Under the pieces are notes generated by a model. That model saw only the letters and a list, made by a program, of their open reading frames with translations, ran no database searches and was not told the origin of the DNA. 64,000 nt of DNA, taken from contig PMSM01000012.1 of assembly GCA_003168335.1 (NCBI GenBank), forward strand, positions 1 through 64,000, in the 5' to 3' direction. Below are positions 15,528-24,279 of this stretch, in pieces (positions within the stretch are counted from its first letter, which is position 1; each line of letters starts with the position of its first letter). Source of the stretch: Blastocatellia bacterium (GTDB lineage Bacteria; Acidobacteriota; Blastocatellia; Pyrinomonadales; Pyrinomonadaceae). The translations under genes and the position numbers were made by a program.

Positions 15528-17039
15528 ATGGAAGCAATCGGAAGTTCTCAATCATGCAAACAGATTGACGCACAAGCGCTGGCCGTGGCGGTTTTCAAAG
15601 ATGAAAAGGCAGACGGGGGGCTGCTGAAAACTTTGGACGAGGCCGTAGGCGGATTGATTAGCAGCGTGATTCAAACGGAAGAATTCGCGGGGAAGGCGGG
15701 CGAGACTGCTTATTTTCATGTCTCAGGTAGCGGACTGAAGGCCCGCCGCCTGCTCTTGATCGGTTGTGGGGAGCGCGACGCCTACAAGGCAGCGCAGATA
15801 ACGCAGATGGGCGGAACCGCGTCGCGTTTTCTCAGAGGTAAGAACGCCAAGACGATTGCGATCGCACCGCGCGCGGACGGCGAGGTCGAGAAAATCGCGC
15901 AAGCGGTTATCGTGGGCGCAATCATGGGCTTGTTTGAGCCCGACAAGTATCGAACCAAAGATAAAGAGAACCGCGAACTGGATCGAATCGCCGTGGTGAT
16001 CGAGGGCGCGGACAAGAAGGCGCTACAACAGGGCGCTGAACGCGGTCGTATCATCGGCGAGGCCGTGAACTTTACCCGCGATCTCGCGAACGAGCCCGGC
16101 GGTTTTCTGACGCCGACGATCCTGGCGCAACGAGCGCAGAAAGTCGCGAAGAAGTTTGGACTCAGTATCGATGTGCTGGATCAAAGGCAGATGGAGAAGT
16201 TGGGAATGGGTTCGCTGCTGGGCGTCTCTCGCGGTTCAGATGAACCACCAAAGCTGATCGTAATGAAGTACGAACCTCGCAAAGCTACCAGGCGCAAGCA
16301 GAACGGATTGTTGGCGCTGGTCGGGAAGGGAATTACGTTTGACTCAGGCGGAATTTCCCTGAAGCCGGGCGAGAATATGGAGTTGATGAAGTACGACATG
16401 ACCGGCGCGGCAACAGTCATCGGAGCCATGCAAGCCATCGCTCAGTTGAAGCCGTCGATTCCGGTTCTCGGAGTGGCCCCATGTTCAGAGAATCTGCCTT
16501 CGGGAAAGGCGACCAAGCCGGGCGATATCCTGACAGCGATGACGGGCACGACGATCGAAGTTATCAACACCGACGCGGAGGGCCGCCTCGTGCTCGCCGA
16601 TGCGATTGCTTACGCGAAGAAACTCGGCGCCACCCAGATCATTGACATGGCGACCCTGACGGGCGCGGTTTCCATCGCGCTCGGAGATATCAATACGGCG
16701 ATCCTTGGCACTGATCAGGTTCTTATCGACAAAGTGATCGGAGCGGGCAAGGAAGTAGGCGAAAAGTTCTGGCAGCTGCCGCTCGACAACGAGTACACGA
16801 ATCAGATTAAGAGCGATATTGCCGACATCAAGAACGTGGGCGGGAAGAAAGCCGGCACAATTACCGCGGCGGCCTTCCTGAAAGAATTCGCCGTTGACAC
16901 GTCATGGGCCCATCTTGATATTGCCGGTACGGCCTGGGGCGACACTGCTCAGCCTTATCGCTCCAAAGGCCCGACAGGTGTAGCCGTGCGAACGCTGGTC
17001 GAATTCATCGAAAGTTCTGCCCGCCAAAACGGGAATTGA
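15528..17039 (+). CDS. pepA: leucyl aminopeptidase (M17)
   Basis: 503 residues from ATG 15528, which has GAGGAGAAGG upstream. An N-terminal macro-like domain (1-170) precedes the catalytic domain with VGKGITFDSGGISLKPG (metal Lys and Asp), the MKYDMTGAATVIGAM helix and the hallmark NTDAEGRLVLADAIAYA, then MATLTGAVSIALG. The enzyme is a hexameric, two-metal cytosolic exopeptidase that removes N-terminal residues; some homologs also bind DNA. All metal ligands appear present. It stands as a single gene between smpB and a J-protein. Confidence 0.96.
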   Translation: MEAIGSSQSCKQIDAQALAVAVFKDEKADGGLLKTLDEAVGGLISSVIQTEEFAGKAGETAYFHVSGSGLKARRLLLIGCGERDAYKAAQITQMGGTASRFLRGKNAKTIAIAPRADGEVEKIAQAVIVGAIMGLFEPDKYRTKDKENRELDRIAVVIEGADKKALQQGAERGRIIGEAVNFTRDLANEPGGFLTPTILAQRAQKVAKKFGLSIDVLDQRQMEKLGMGSLLGVSRGSDEPPKLIVMKYEPRKATRRKQNGLLALVGKGITFDSGGISLKPGENMELMKYDMTGAATVIGAMQAIAQLKPSIPVLGVAPCSENLPSGKATKPGDILTAMTGTTIEVINTDAEGRLVLADAIAYAKKLGATQIIDMATLTGAVSIALGDINTAILGTDQVLIDKVIGAGKEVGEKFWQLPLDNEYTNQIKSDIADIKNVGGKKAGTITAAAFLKEFAVDTSWAHLDIAGTAWGDTAQPYRSKGPTGVAVRTLVEFIESSARQNGN

Positions 17040-17149
17040 CTGGCTCGCCCTGGCCAATCCGGTAGTGCTAAGATTGCGCCCGTAGCAGTAGCGAGACGGC
17101 CTGTCGCCGCTGACATCGCCTTTGTCTTTGCGACATTATCCCCTTTTCA

Positions 17150-17992
17150 ATGACGGATTATTATCACGTTCTGGGAGTTAAGCGGAGCGCGACCGCTACC
17201 GAGATCAAGTCCGCCTATCGGAAGCTCGCGCGGAAGCACCATCCGGATGTAAATCGGGGCTCAGAGAAGGCGGCCCGCGAGTTCGCGCTCTTGTCGCTTG
17301 CTTACCACACCCTAATCGATCCTCAGGAACGAGCCTTCCACGATCAACAACTCGACGAGAGCACGCGTGAGACTCCCTTCCTTGGACTGGACAACAACCC
17401 GCACGCGAAGCGGGCCGGCAACATCGCGGCCCAGGCGCGCTGGGACCGGGTCGTCAATCAAATCCTTGAGAACGATAGGCGCGAGAACATGGAACGCCAG
17501 CGCGCCGTCTTCACAACGGTGGCACTCTTTCTTTCGACCTTTTTTGTGGCGATGATCAAGCCACCGCTCTGGCAGTCCTTTGGACTGGCGGGCAAGGCGA
17601 TTCTGGCGACACTTTTCATGATAGGGGTCTGGCATTTGGTCCGCCGGCTGCGCGAATACATCACCCATTACACCTACAAACCTGACGACATTAATTACTC
17701 AATTACGCGTGAAGAAAGAGAGCCGGATCAGCCGTTCACGCGTTTTTCGGCGTACGCTTTCATCCTCGGTGGTTATATGGTCAGCCTCGGCGTCGGACTC
17801 TTCATCGGTTGGCGGGCTCAGGATTTCTTTGCGGATTTGACCCTGCTTTTCCGGCATCACGCGACCGCGTCGGGGATAGGATCTTTCTCTCCCACGGCCC
17901 TCGTGGTTTCAGATCTTCTTTTCTATCCGCCGATCGCCGTTCTGATTATTGACACTCTTCATGCAATTGCCTCGCGGATCGATACGGGTTGA
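17150..17992 (+). CDS. membrane-anchored J-domain protein
   Basis: 280 residues. J domain at 1-65 (DYYHVLGVKRSATATEIKSA, then HHPDVN with the HPD tripeptide needed to stimulate Hsp70 ATPase). No G/F-rich or zinc-finger region follows, so this is a type III J-protein. Membrane segments lie near 122-140, 147-165, 200-222 and 245-268. It should recruit DnaK to the membrane; the client is unknown. The HEAT-repeat gene follows at once, suggesting a two-gene operon. Confidence 0.88.
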   Translation: MTDYYHVLGVKRSATATEIKSAYRKLARKHHPDVNRGSEKAAREFALLSLAYHTLIDPQERAFHDQQLDESTRETPFLGLDNNPHAKRAGNIAAQARWDRVVNQILENDRRENMERQRAVFTTVALFLSTFFVAMIKPPLWQSFGLAGKAILATLFMIGVWHLVRRLREYITHYTYKPDDINYSITREEREPDQPFTRFSAYAFILGGYMVSLGVGLFIGWRAQDFFADLTLLFRHHATASGIGSFSPTALVVSDLLFYPPIAVLIIDTLHAIASRIDTG

Positions 17993-18012
17993 ACTTCGGC
18001 CGCAGGTCGGGT

Positions 18013-18879
18013 ATGTTGCGCCAGATGAGATTGCTTCTAACCATAAATCATAACAGCGGTTCACGGGGTCTCCGGGTGGTTTCGTTTGCCTTGCTCGCGG
18101 CGGTACTTGGTTCCGGCGGAGCCACTGCCAGGCCTTTGATCGCTGGACAAAACAATGAACAGCTAACACCAATTCAGCGGGAGATCGAGCATCAGCGCCG
18201 GCGCTTGAGTTCGGCTGACATTGAAGAGCGGCGCGATGCGCTGATGCGGCTGGGTAGTCTGAAACGGCCGGATGCCTCGCGGGTCGCGGCTGTTGGACTA
18301 AGCGACGTCGCGCCGATAGTTCGGGTTACGGCGATGCACGCTATCCGATCCTTACCGCCAGCGGAAGCGACCTCGCTTTTGATTCCCCTGTTGCCGGATA
18401 AATTGGAATTTGTTCGGCGGGAGGCGGCATACGCGCTAGGCGAGACGCACAGCCGGACAGCTGTGGCCGCCCTCATAGGTTTATTAACCAGCGACAAGGA
18501 CGCGGCCGTTCGCAGCGCTGCGGCAGCGGCGCTCGGCGAAATCGGAGACGAGTCTGCGGTTCAGCCACTCTCGCAAGTGCTCGCCGGGCAGACTGAGAAA
18601 AAGAAGAAAGCGAAGACTGGAGACAATCAGTTTGTGATGCGCGCTGCGGCCCGTTCTTTGGGACAGATTAGAAGCCGCGCAGGCGTTGAGGTTCTCATTG
18701 CGACGCTGGCGAACGACGCGATCGACAATGATGTAAGGCGCGAAGCGGCGACGGCGCTGGGCCTGATCGGCGACGCGTCAGCGGGGCCGGCTCTTCAAGC
18801 AGCGTTTGCCTCAAATGATCCGTATCTGCGAGAGGCTGCCCGAGAAGCCCTGCGACTCCTCAAACTTGCCAGAAAATGA
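18013..18879 (+). CDS. secreted HEAT-repeat protein
   Basis: About 288 residues: a signal-peptide-like segment (VVSFALLAAVLGSGGATA) and then five to six HEAT/PBS-lyase-type repeats from about 55 to the end, e.g. FVRREAAYALGETHSRTAVA and AVRSAAAAALGEIGDESAVQ. A Lys-rich loop (KKKKAKTG) interrupts them near residue 195. HEAT solenoids are protein-binding scaffolds; no catalytic residue is expected. A TTG at 17989 overlapping the J-protein stop would extend the start by eight residues. Confidence 0.83.
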   Translation: MLRQMRLLLTINHNSGSRGLRVVSFALLAAVLGSGGATARPLIAGQNNEQLTPIQREIEHQRRRLSSADIEERRDALMRLGSLKRPDASRVAAVGLSDVAPIVRVTAMHAIRSLPPAEATSLLIPLLPDKLEFVRREAAYALGETHSRTAVAALIGLLTSDKDAAVRSAAAAALGEIGDESAVQPLSQVLAGQTEKKKKAKTGDNQFVMRAAARSLGQIRSRAGVEVLIATLANDAIDNDVRREAATALGLIGDASAGPALQAAFASNDPYLREAAREALRLLKLARK

Positions 18880-18939
18880 AAAGGCGCCGCAGCTCTTGCT
18901 CCGGCGCCAAAATGTGTTTCCGAAACTGGCGAAGGCTAA

Positions 18940-20202
18940 TCAACTCTCCGTCTTCTCGCCACGGCCCTGGCCCTTTCGCGCCGCCTTACTTTCTTTTGCC
19001 TGGGGAATCGGCGCACCGACACTACCTGATCGCGCCGCGAGGGGCTCTTCATCCGGAAGCGCGGAGACGATTTCGTGAATTAGCGCGCCACCCGACTTCT
19101 TCGAGAAGGTCAGCTTGTTATTGTCGAGGCCGACTTGCACCAGGTCACCCAGACCAATCTGGCCGGTCGCTACCAGACTCGACAGCGGGTAGACGAGAAA
19201 GCGTTCGATGGCGCGTTTCAAGTGCCGGGCACCATACTTGTAATCGATGCCTTCCTGCAACAGCATGTCCTTCGCTTCATCGGAGCATTGGAATACAAAC
19301 TTAGTGCCCGCGGACATCATGATGCGATCCTGCACGGATTGCAGTTCCAGATCGAGTATGGCGCGCAGGTGATGCTCTTTCAAAGAGCGGAACACTACGA
19401 CCTTGTCGATTCGGTTCATAAACTCCGGCGAGAACTTACGCCGGGCAGATTCCACGGCCGTGCGATAGATCTTCTGATCGACTTCGTTGTCATGCGGATT
19501 CTTGACGCCCTTGCCAGGGGCAAAGCCGATGCCGCCGGAAATCAACTCGGACATCTCGCGCGCGCCGAGGTTCGAAGTCATAACTATCATGCACTTCGAA
19601 AAGTCTACCCGCCGGTTGTCGCCGAGCGTTAGGGTGGCTTTGTCCAGAATTCCCAGCAGAAGTTGCCACAGCGCGTCCGAAGCTTTTTCGATTTCGTCAA
19701 AAAGCACCAGCGTGAGCTTGAGCTCTTCGTTGTGCATCCGGTCAAGATTTTCTTGCGTCAGCATCGGAGATGTCTCGCGATGACCCAGGTATCCTGGGGG
19801 CGAGCCGATCAATTTGGCAATCTCATGCGAATGCTGAAACTCAGCGCAGTCAATCTTCACCACGCCATTCGGGTCTGCGTAAAGAACCTCTGAAGCCGCC
19901 TCGATTACGCGGGTCTTGCCGGAACCGGTAGGACCGAGAAACAACATTGTGCCGATGGGGCGGTTGGGCGGATTCATGCCGGCCAGAAATATCTGGTAGA
20001 GACCGCTCACGCGGCGCACGGCACGCTCCTGGCCAACGATGCGCGCCCCCAGGCGTTCCTCAAAATCCTGTGCGCGCGGGCTTTTCTGATCCGGGTCCAG
20101 ATAAACCGTTTCGTCCATTTGCTTTTCTGGGGCGTTCATCTCTTCTTTTCTCAATTCGGCAATCATGGTCGTTTTTCCTTGCCGCGGCGATTTGTCACTC
20201 AC
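18940..20202 (-). CDS. single-ring AAA+ ATPase related to ClpB second domain
   Basis: 420 residues from a GTG with GGAGG upstream. One AAA+ module: IVGQERAV box, Walker A GPTGSGKT near residue 92, Walker B LVLFDEIEKA, sensor 1 MTSNLGA, arginine finger region FMNRIDKVVVF and sensor 2 GARHLKRAIERFL. The layout is that of a Clp/Hsp100 AAA_2 domain plus its C-terminal small domain, without the N-domain, first ring or M-domain of ClpB and without the ClpX zinc finger. I see no ClpP-docking loop. Probably an unfoldase or disaggregase-like machine with an unusual short architecture; partner unknown. The tail (380-420) is low complexity. Confidence 0.82.
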   Translation of the reverse strand: MSDKSPRQGKTTMIAELRKEEMNAPEKQMDETVYLDPDQKSPRAQDFEERLGARIVGQERAVRRVSGLYQIFLAGMNPPNRPIGTMLFLGPTGSGKTRVIEAASEVLYADPNGVVKIDCAEFQHSHEIAKLIGSPPGYLGHRETSPMLTQENLDRMHNEELKLTLVLFDEIEKASDALWQLLLGILDKATLTLGDNRRVDFSKCMIVMTSNLGAREMSELISGGIGFAPGKGVKNPHDNEVDQKIYRTAVESARRKFSPEFMNRIDKVVVFRSLKEHHLRAILDLELQSVQDRIMMSAGTKFVFQCSDEAKDMLLQEGIDYKYGARHLKRAIERFLVYPLSSLVATGQIGLGDLVQVGLDNNKLTFSKKSGGALIHEIVSALPDEEPLAARSGSVGAPIPQAKESKAARKGQGRGEKTES

Positions 20203-20557
20203 CGCTTCGGGATCCTCCGAATCAATCCCGTATGCAAAGAACGATCCGCTGCGTCAATTGATGCGAGATGGGGACTTCGAGTTTCCTCTCTCGAAAAAGC
20301 ACTAGTAATCGCCATATCCGATCGACGCATACGCTATATATACGACTCGGGAACAAATGTCACCCAAAATATTCGGGGTCAGTTGTTCTTCTGGCTGTGC
20401 AGAAATCAGAACATCATGACAATTCGTGGCACCAAACGACTGACATTTCGCGTTCGTGCTGCGAAACGTTCTGGACGAGCAGAGAAAAATACACTGAAAG
20501 GGATTGTGTCTCGCTGGAATCGTCTACCGTCTAAGAAGGAGCGGGTTGAACCTGCTT
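20203..20557. other. gene-free stretch between ino1 and the AAA+ gene
   Basis: 355 bases without a convincing gene; the short plus-strand readings have atypical composition. It must hold the minus-strand promoter of the AAA+ gene; an AT-rich TATATATAG block lies near 20335-20343. No clear terminator hairpin for the minus-strand gene at its right end was found. Confidence 0.5.
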
Positions 20558-21877
20558 CTAATCGTAATACTCCAGCCCCAGATGTGTGATCAAATCTTCG
20601 CCTCTGAGGTGACGCAGAGTATTCTTGAGCTTCATTAACTGGATGAAAATGTCGTGCTCAGGATAGAGGCCGGGCGCGGTCATGGGCGACTTGAAGTAAA
20701 ACGACAGCCATTCCTGGACGCCTTTCATGCCGGTGCGCTGGGCCAGATCCAGGAAAAGGGCCAGATCGAGCACGATGGGCGCAGCCAGGATCGAATCCCG
20801 GCAGAGAAAGTCGATCTTGATCTGCATCTTGTAGCCGAGCCAACCGAAGATGTCGATGTTGTCCCAGCCTTCTTTGTTATCACCGCGCGGCGGATAGTAG
20901 TTAATGCGGACAACGTGCGAAAAGTCTTTGTAGAGCTGCGGGTAAACATCGGGCTGCAGAATATATTCGAGCACGGACAGTTTTGATTCTTCCTTCGTCT
21001 TAAACGACTCTGGATCATCCAGCACTTCACCGTCCCGGTTGCCGAGGATGTTCGTCGAGTACCAGCCGTCCAGTCCCAGCATGCGCGACTTCAGACCAGG
21101 AGCGATGATGGTTTTCATCAGCGTCTGCCCGGTTTTAAAGTCCTTGCCGCAAACTGCCAGACCTTGCTGGTTTGCCAGGTCCATCATGGCGGGAACGTCG
21201 ACGGTGAGATTGGGCGCACCATTAGCGAAGGGCACTCCCGATTTAAGCGCGGCATAGGCATAGATCATTGAAGGCGGAATCGCCTTGTGGTTGTCGCGCA
21301 TCGCCTGCTCAAAGGACTTCAGGTCGCGATGCACGGCGTGCGGCTTCATGAAAATCTCAGTTGAAGCGGCCCAGATCATCACCAGCCGATCGCATCTATT
21401 CTTTCGCTTGAAATCGGCTATCTCGTCAATCAACTGCCGCGCCAACTGGAGCTTGTTCTTGCCCTTCTTTACATTCGTACCCGTCAAACGCTTCACGTAG
21501 GATTGATCGAAGACAGCCTTCATCGGCTTAATCTTCTGCAAAGGCTTGCGCAGCTTTGTGAGCAATTCCTTTTCCAAAACGCCCGCGTGCGTGGCTGCCT
21601 CAAAAGCCGAGTCCGGGAAAATGTCCCACGCGCCAAAGACCAAATCTTCAAGTTTAGCCAGCGGCACAAAGTCCTTGATCGCCGGTACGCGGTTGTCCGT
21701 GCGTCTTCCCAGACGTACCGTTCCCATCTGCGTCAAGCTGCCTATCGGCTCAGCCAGACCTTTCTTAATCGCCTCTACACCTGCGATGAAAGTCGTACTG
21801 ACCGCGCCAAGTCCGACCAACAACACACCGAGCTTACCTTTCGCCGGCGCGATTTCCGCGCCCTTCTGTACCGGCAT
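20558..21877 (-). CDS. ino1: myo-inositol-1-phosphate synthase
   Basis: 439 residues. Rossmann start GVLLVGLGAVSTTFIAGVEA, then VMIWAASTEIF, CGKDFKTGQTLMKT (a catalytic lysine region) and STNILGNRDGEVL, all typical of the synthase that converts glucose-6-phosphate to inositol-1-phosphate with NAD. The LCRDSILAAPIVLDLALFLD helix and the end are also typical. In bacteria this enzyme feeds inositol lipids or compatible solutes. A glycerophosphodiesterase follows downstream on the same strand 90 bases further left, consistent with phospholipid metabolism, though that link is inference. Confidence 0.95.
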   Translation of the reverse strand: MPVQKGAEIAPAKGKLGVLLVGLGAVSTTFIAGVEAIKKGLAEPIGSLTQMGTVRLGRRTDNRVPAIKDFVPLAKLEDLVFGAWDIFPDSAFEAATHAGVLEKELLTKLRKPLQKIKPMKAVFDQSYVKRLTGTNVKKGKNKLQLARQLIDEIADFKRKNRCDRLVMIWAASTEIFMKPHAVHRDLKSFEQAMRDNHKAIPPSMIYAYAALKSGVPFANGAPNLTVDVPAMMDLANQQGLAVCGKDFKTGQTLMKTIIAPGLKSRMLGLDGWYSTNILGNRDGEVLDDPESFKTKEESKLSVLEYILQPDVYPQLYKDFSHVVRINYYPPRGDNKEGWDNIDIFGWLGYKMQIKIDFLCRDSILAAPIVLDLALFLDLAQRTGMKGVQEWLSFYFKSPMTAPGLYPEHDIFIQLMKLKNTLRHLRGEDLITHLGLEYYD

Positions 21878-21968
21878 TCTTACAGTTTACCTCCGGGAAA
21901 TAATCACAGGATGAACGAGACGGACGATGATACATGAGACGTGGGTGATTCGCACGTCGCGCGCGGGC

Positions 21969-22796
21969 TTACTTCGCTTTCGCGTCAGTGCCAGCGATAT
22001 TCACTCTCAGCTCGACCGGATTGTTGGTGATCACAGCGTGAATCCCGAAGCTTGCGGCCCGGCGCATCCATTTTTGATCATCAACAGTCCATACCACCGA
22101 ACGTAGGTTGCTCTCCGTCGCCAAATCCACGAGGCGACGAGTAGCAATTAACCGGTGCAAGAGAATCTGGTCAGCACCGCATTCCAGAGCGGCGGTAATC
22201 ATCGGATGTTTGCGGATAATCTTCATGGTATTGCGCCTGGGCTCGAACAAAGCCCCGGTGGGAATAGCAGGGTCAATCGTTTTGATGTGGGCGATGGCTT
22301 TCAGATTGAAACTCACGATCACAACGCAGCTTCGAAGGCTATGATCGTTGACGAGTCGAGCCACTGAACCGGCAAGATCGACGTAAGTATCCTCGGCTTT
22401 GTCTGTTTTCATTTCCACATAGATCACATCAGGCCTGGACGGGTGGCGCTCAAAGAAATCGAAGACTTGATCGAGAGTCGGAAGAAACTGTCTGGTGTAT
22501 TCCGCGCGAGCGAGCTGTGGATGGGCGCGATTGAACCAACTGCCTACCTCTATCTGGCGAAGTTCGCGCGAAGTCATTCGCGCGATAACTCCTTCACGAA
22601 GTCCCGTGCGCCTCAAGGTCGCGTCGTGAACGACTACTGGAATCCCGTCGCCTGCCAGGCGAACGTCCAACTCGACTCCAGCGGCCCCGTCATTTAGAGC
22701 TCTCCCGAAAGCGACCAGCGTATTTTCCGGAGCCAGAGCCGAAGCGCCGCGGTGGCCGATGATCAGAGGCGAACTTTTCGAAATTCTTTTTGGCAA
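21969..22796 (-). CDS. glycerophosphodiester phosphodiesterase
   Basis: 275 residues, one GDPD TIM barrel without signal peptide. Motifs: IIGHRGASALAPENTLVAF (catalytic His, Glu), GVELDVRLAGDGIPVVVHD (metal Glu/Asp and second His) and VWTVDD near the end. It hydrolyses glycerophosphodiesters to glycerol-3-phosphate and an alcohol in the cytosol, as UgpQ does. The start MPKRISKSS is the only sensible one. Gaps to the neighbours of 44 and 91 bases leave cotranscription open. Confidence 0.93.
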   Translation of the reverse strand: MPKRISKSSPLIIGHRGASALAPENTLVAFGRALNDGAAGVELDVRLAGDGIPVVVHDATLRRTGLREGVIARMTSRELRQIEVGSWFNRAHPQLARAEYTRQFLPTLDQVFDFFERHPSRPDVIYVEMKTDKAEDTYVDLAGSVARLVNDHSLRSCVVIVSFNLKAIAHIKTIDPAIPTGALFEPRRNTMKIIRKHPMITAALECGADQILLHRLIATRRLVDLATESNLRSVVWTVDDQKWMRRAASFGIHAVITNNPVELRVNIAGTDAKAK

Positions 22797-22840
22797 GCAG
22801 CAGCGGCTATGTTGAGCCTTTGATGGGGCCAGGAAAATCC

Positions 22841-23710
22841 TTAGCGCAAACGTTTTTCGTCGTTGTAGCTAACTCGCTTCAGTTTGATGTCAAAGGTGCC
22901 GATGTCAACTTTCAACTGGGCCTTTACCGGAAGCCGGCGGCTGTCTTCCGTGATCCAAATTGAAAGCGAGCCCCGACTGCGCACCAGGCCATTTTCACCG
23001 AACAAGGCAGGATCGACTCGCACTGCGCTCACGCGGCCCAGCACGGTGTTGATTTGCTTTCGTTCGACTACCGCCACCGAGAAGCGAAACACGCGGCCCG
23101 AATCGCTCACCGGGACGTCAAATGATTTTCCCACTTCCAATTTCTGCGTCCGCAGAAAGTAGATCACGGTCAGAATGTCCTGTATCGGCTCGGAGAAATC
23201 AATCGCGCTGGTTCGCGGTGGTTGCGGCTGGTTGGGATCGCGCTCTGTCCAGGTGACCTTGCGCGCTTCGTGATCAAAGACCGCCTCGCTGGCTCGCACG
23301 CGTTTTCCTTGTTCTTCCAGCTTACTGGTCCGCAGTACAGTGAACGGACTTGGATCAACCGTCGATTCGACATGCTCATGAAAGTGGAAGCCGGCGATCC
23401 TGATAAACAGACCCTTGCTGGCGACGTCGCCAACTAAACGAAGGATAACCGGATCATCTCCCGACAACCCGCGGGTGGAAACGCGCTCTGTCTCTGCCTT
23501 GAACCGAAACTCAGCCACGTCAACTCCGTGCAACAGCCCTTTATTGAATTCAGCTTGATAAACGAGTTCTTCGCCACTCGAAAATGGCGCTGCGGTGCGC
23601 AACACCTGCTGACCCAAGGCGGCATTCATTGCCAGGGTCACGAGGAGCGACGCGACGCCTGTGCGAGCGACCGACACTAAAACTTTTCTGGAGCGATAAA
23701 TCAGAACCAA
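22841..23710 (-). CDS. secreted DUF3108 protein
   Basis: 289 residues with an N-terminal signal segment and then FSSGEELVYQAEFNKGLLHG, the typical opening of DUF3108. IDFSEPIQDILTVIYFLRTQKLEVGKSF and SRRLPVKAQLKVDIGTFDIKL complete the family pattern. These are predicted periplasmic beta-rich proteins of unknown function, often near envelope genes. It overlaps the ICMT-like gene upstream by 10 bases, so it is probably the distal gene of the heptose cluster operon. Confidence 0.87.
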   Translation of the reverse strand: MVLIYRSRKVLVSVARTGVASLLVTLAMNAALGQQVLRTAAPFSSGEELVYQAEFNKGLLHGVDVAEFRFKAETERVSTRGLSGDDPVILRLVGDVASKGLFIRIAGFHFHEHVESTVDPSPFTVLRTSKLEEQGKRVRASEAVFDHEARKVTWTERDPNQPQPPRTSAIDFSEPIQDILTVIYFLRTQKLEVGKSFDVPVSDSGRVFRFSVAVVERKQINTVLGRVSAVRVDPALFGENGLVRSRGSLSIWITEDSRRLPVKAQLKVDIGTFDIKLKRVSYNDEKRLR

Positions 23711-24279
23711 CCCTCCGTTTTGAACTTACTTGAAATATAAGCCTTCAGCGCAAGTAACCCCCACGCAATCACCAATCCCATCGCGGCCTGATACTCGCGA
23801 TACCTCTTATACAATCCGCCGTCGAACCTGGCCGTGTCTGTTGTCGTTTCGCGGTAAGGGGAAAGCCGCGGCAAAAATAATGGTACCGCTGCCACGTATC
23901 TTTGATAACTCTCGCCGAACAATTTCCCGAGTGTCGCCGATTCGACGCGCATTACGGGAACATAGATGCCCAGAAATAGTGCAGCAAAGACAATTCCCAA
24001 AACGAACCTGCCCGACGCAATAGTGAAGCCGACCCCCATTACAAAGCTGCCGAGATAGAGTGGATTGCGGGTGTAGGCATAAGGGCCGGTGATCGCCAGA
24101 GCATCGTTCTTTCTGAGGTGACCGGTTCCCCATCCACGCAAAGCAAGTCCCGGGAGTGCGATGGCGCCGCCGATGGCCAGCGTCAGCGGTCGTGGCCGGC
24201 TAAGCAAAAAGAAAAGCGCCGCGCATACGAACCCGAGTGGCACCCGCCAGCGCTGCATCCATGTGCCAGGTTTAGCCAA
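23701..24279 (-). CDS. isoprenylcysteine methyltransferase-like membrane protein
   Basis: 192 residues with about five membrane segments and the ICMT/PEMT signature GPYAYTRNPLYLGSFVMGVG followed by VESATLGKLFGESYQRYVAA. Bacterial members of this superfamily methylate small molecules or lipids with SAM; true isoprenylcysteine substrates are unlikely. It overlaps the heptosyltransferase-I-like gene by 8 bases and the DUF3108 gene by 10, indicating translational coupling. Confidence 0.85.
   Translation of the reverse strand: MAKPGTWMQRWRVPLGFVCAALFFLLSRPRPLTLAIGGAIALPGLALRGWGTGHLRKNDALAITGPYAYTRNPLYLGSFVMGVGFTIASGRFVLGIVFAALFLGIYVPVMRVESATLGKLFGESYQRYVAAVPLFLPRLSPYRETTTDTARFDGGLYKRYREYQAAMGLVIAWGLLALKAYISSKFKTEGWF

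Noticed and set aside
20119-20589. Plus-strand open frame of 156 codons beside ino1
   Set aside because: It overlaps the AAA+ start, has no ribosome site and gives no recognisable domain; Cys/His/Ser-rich composition looks like chance translation.
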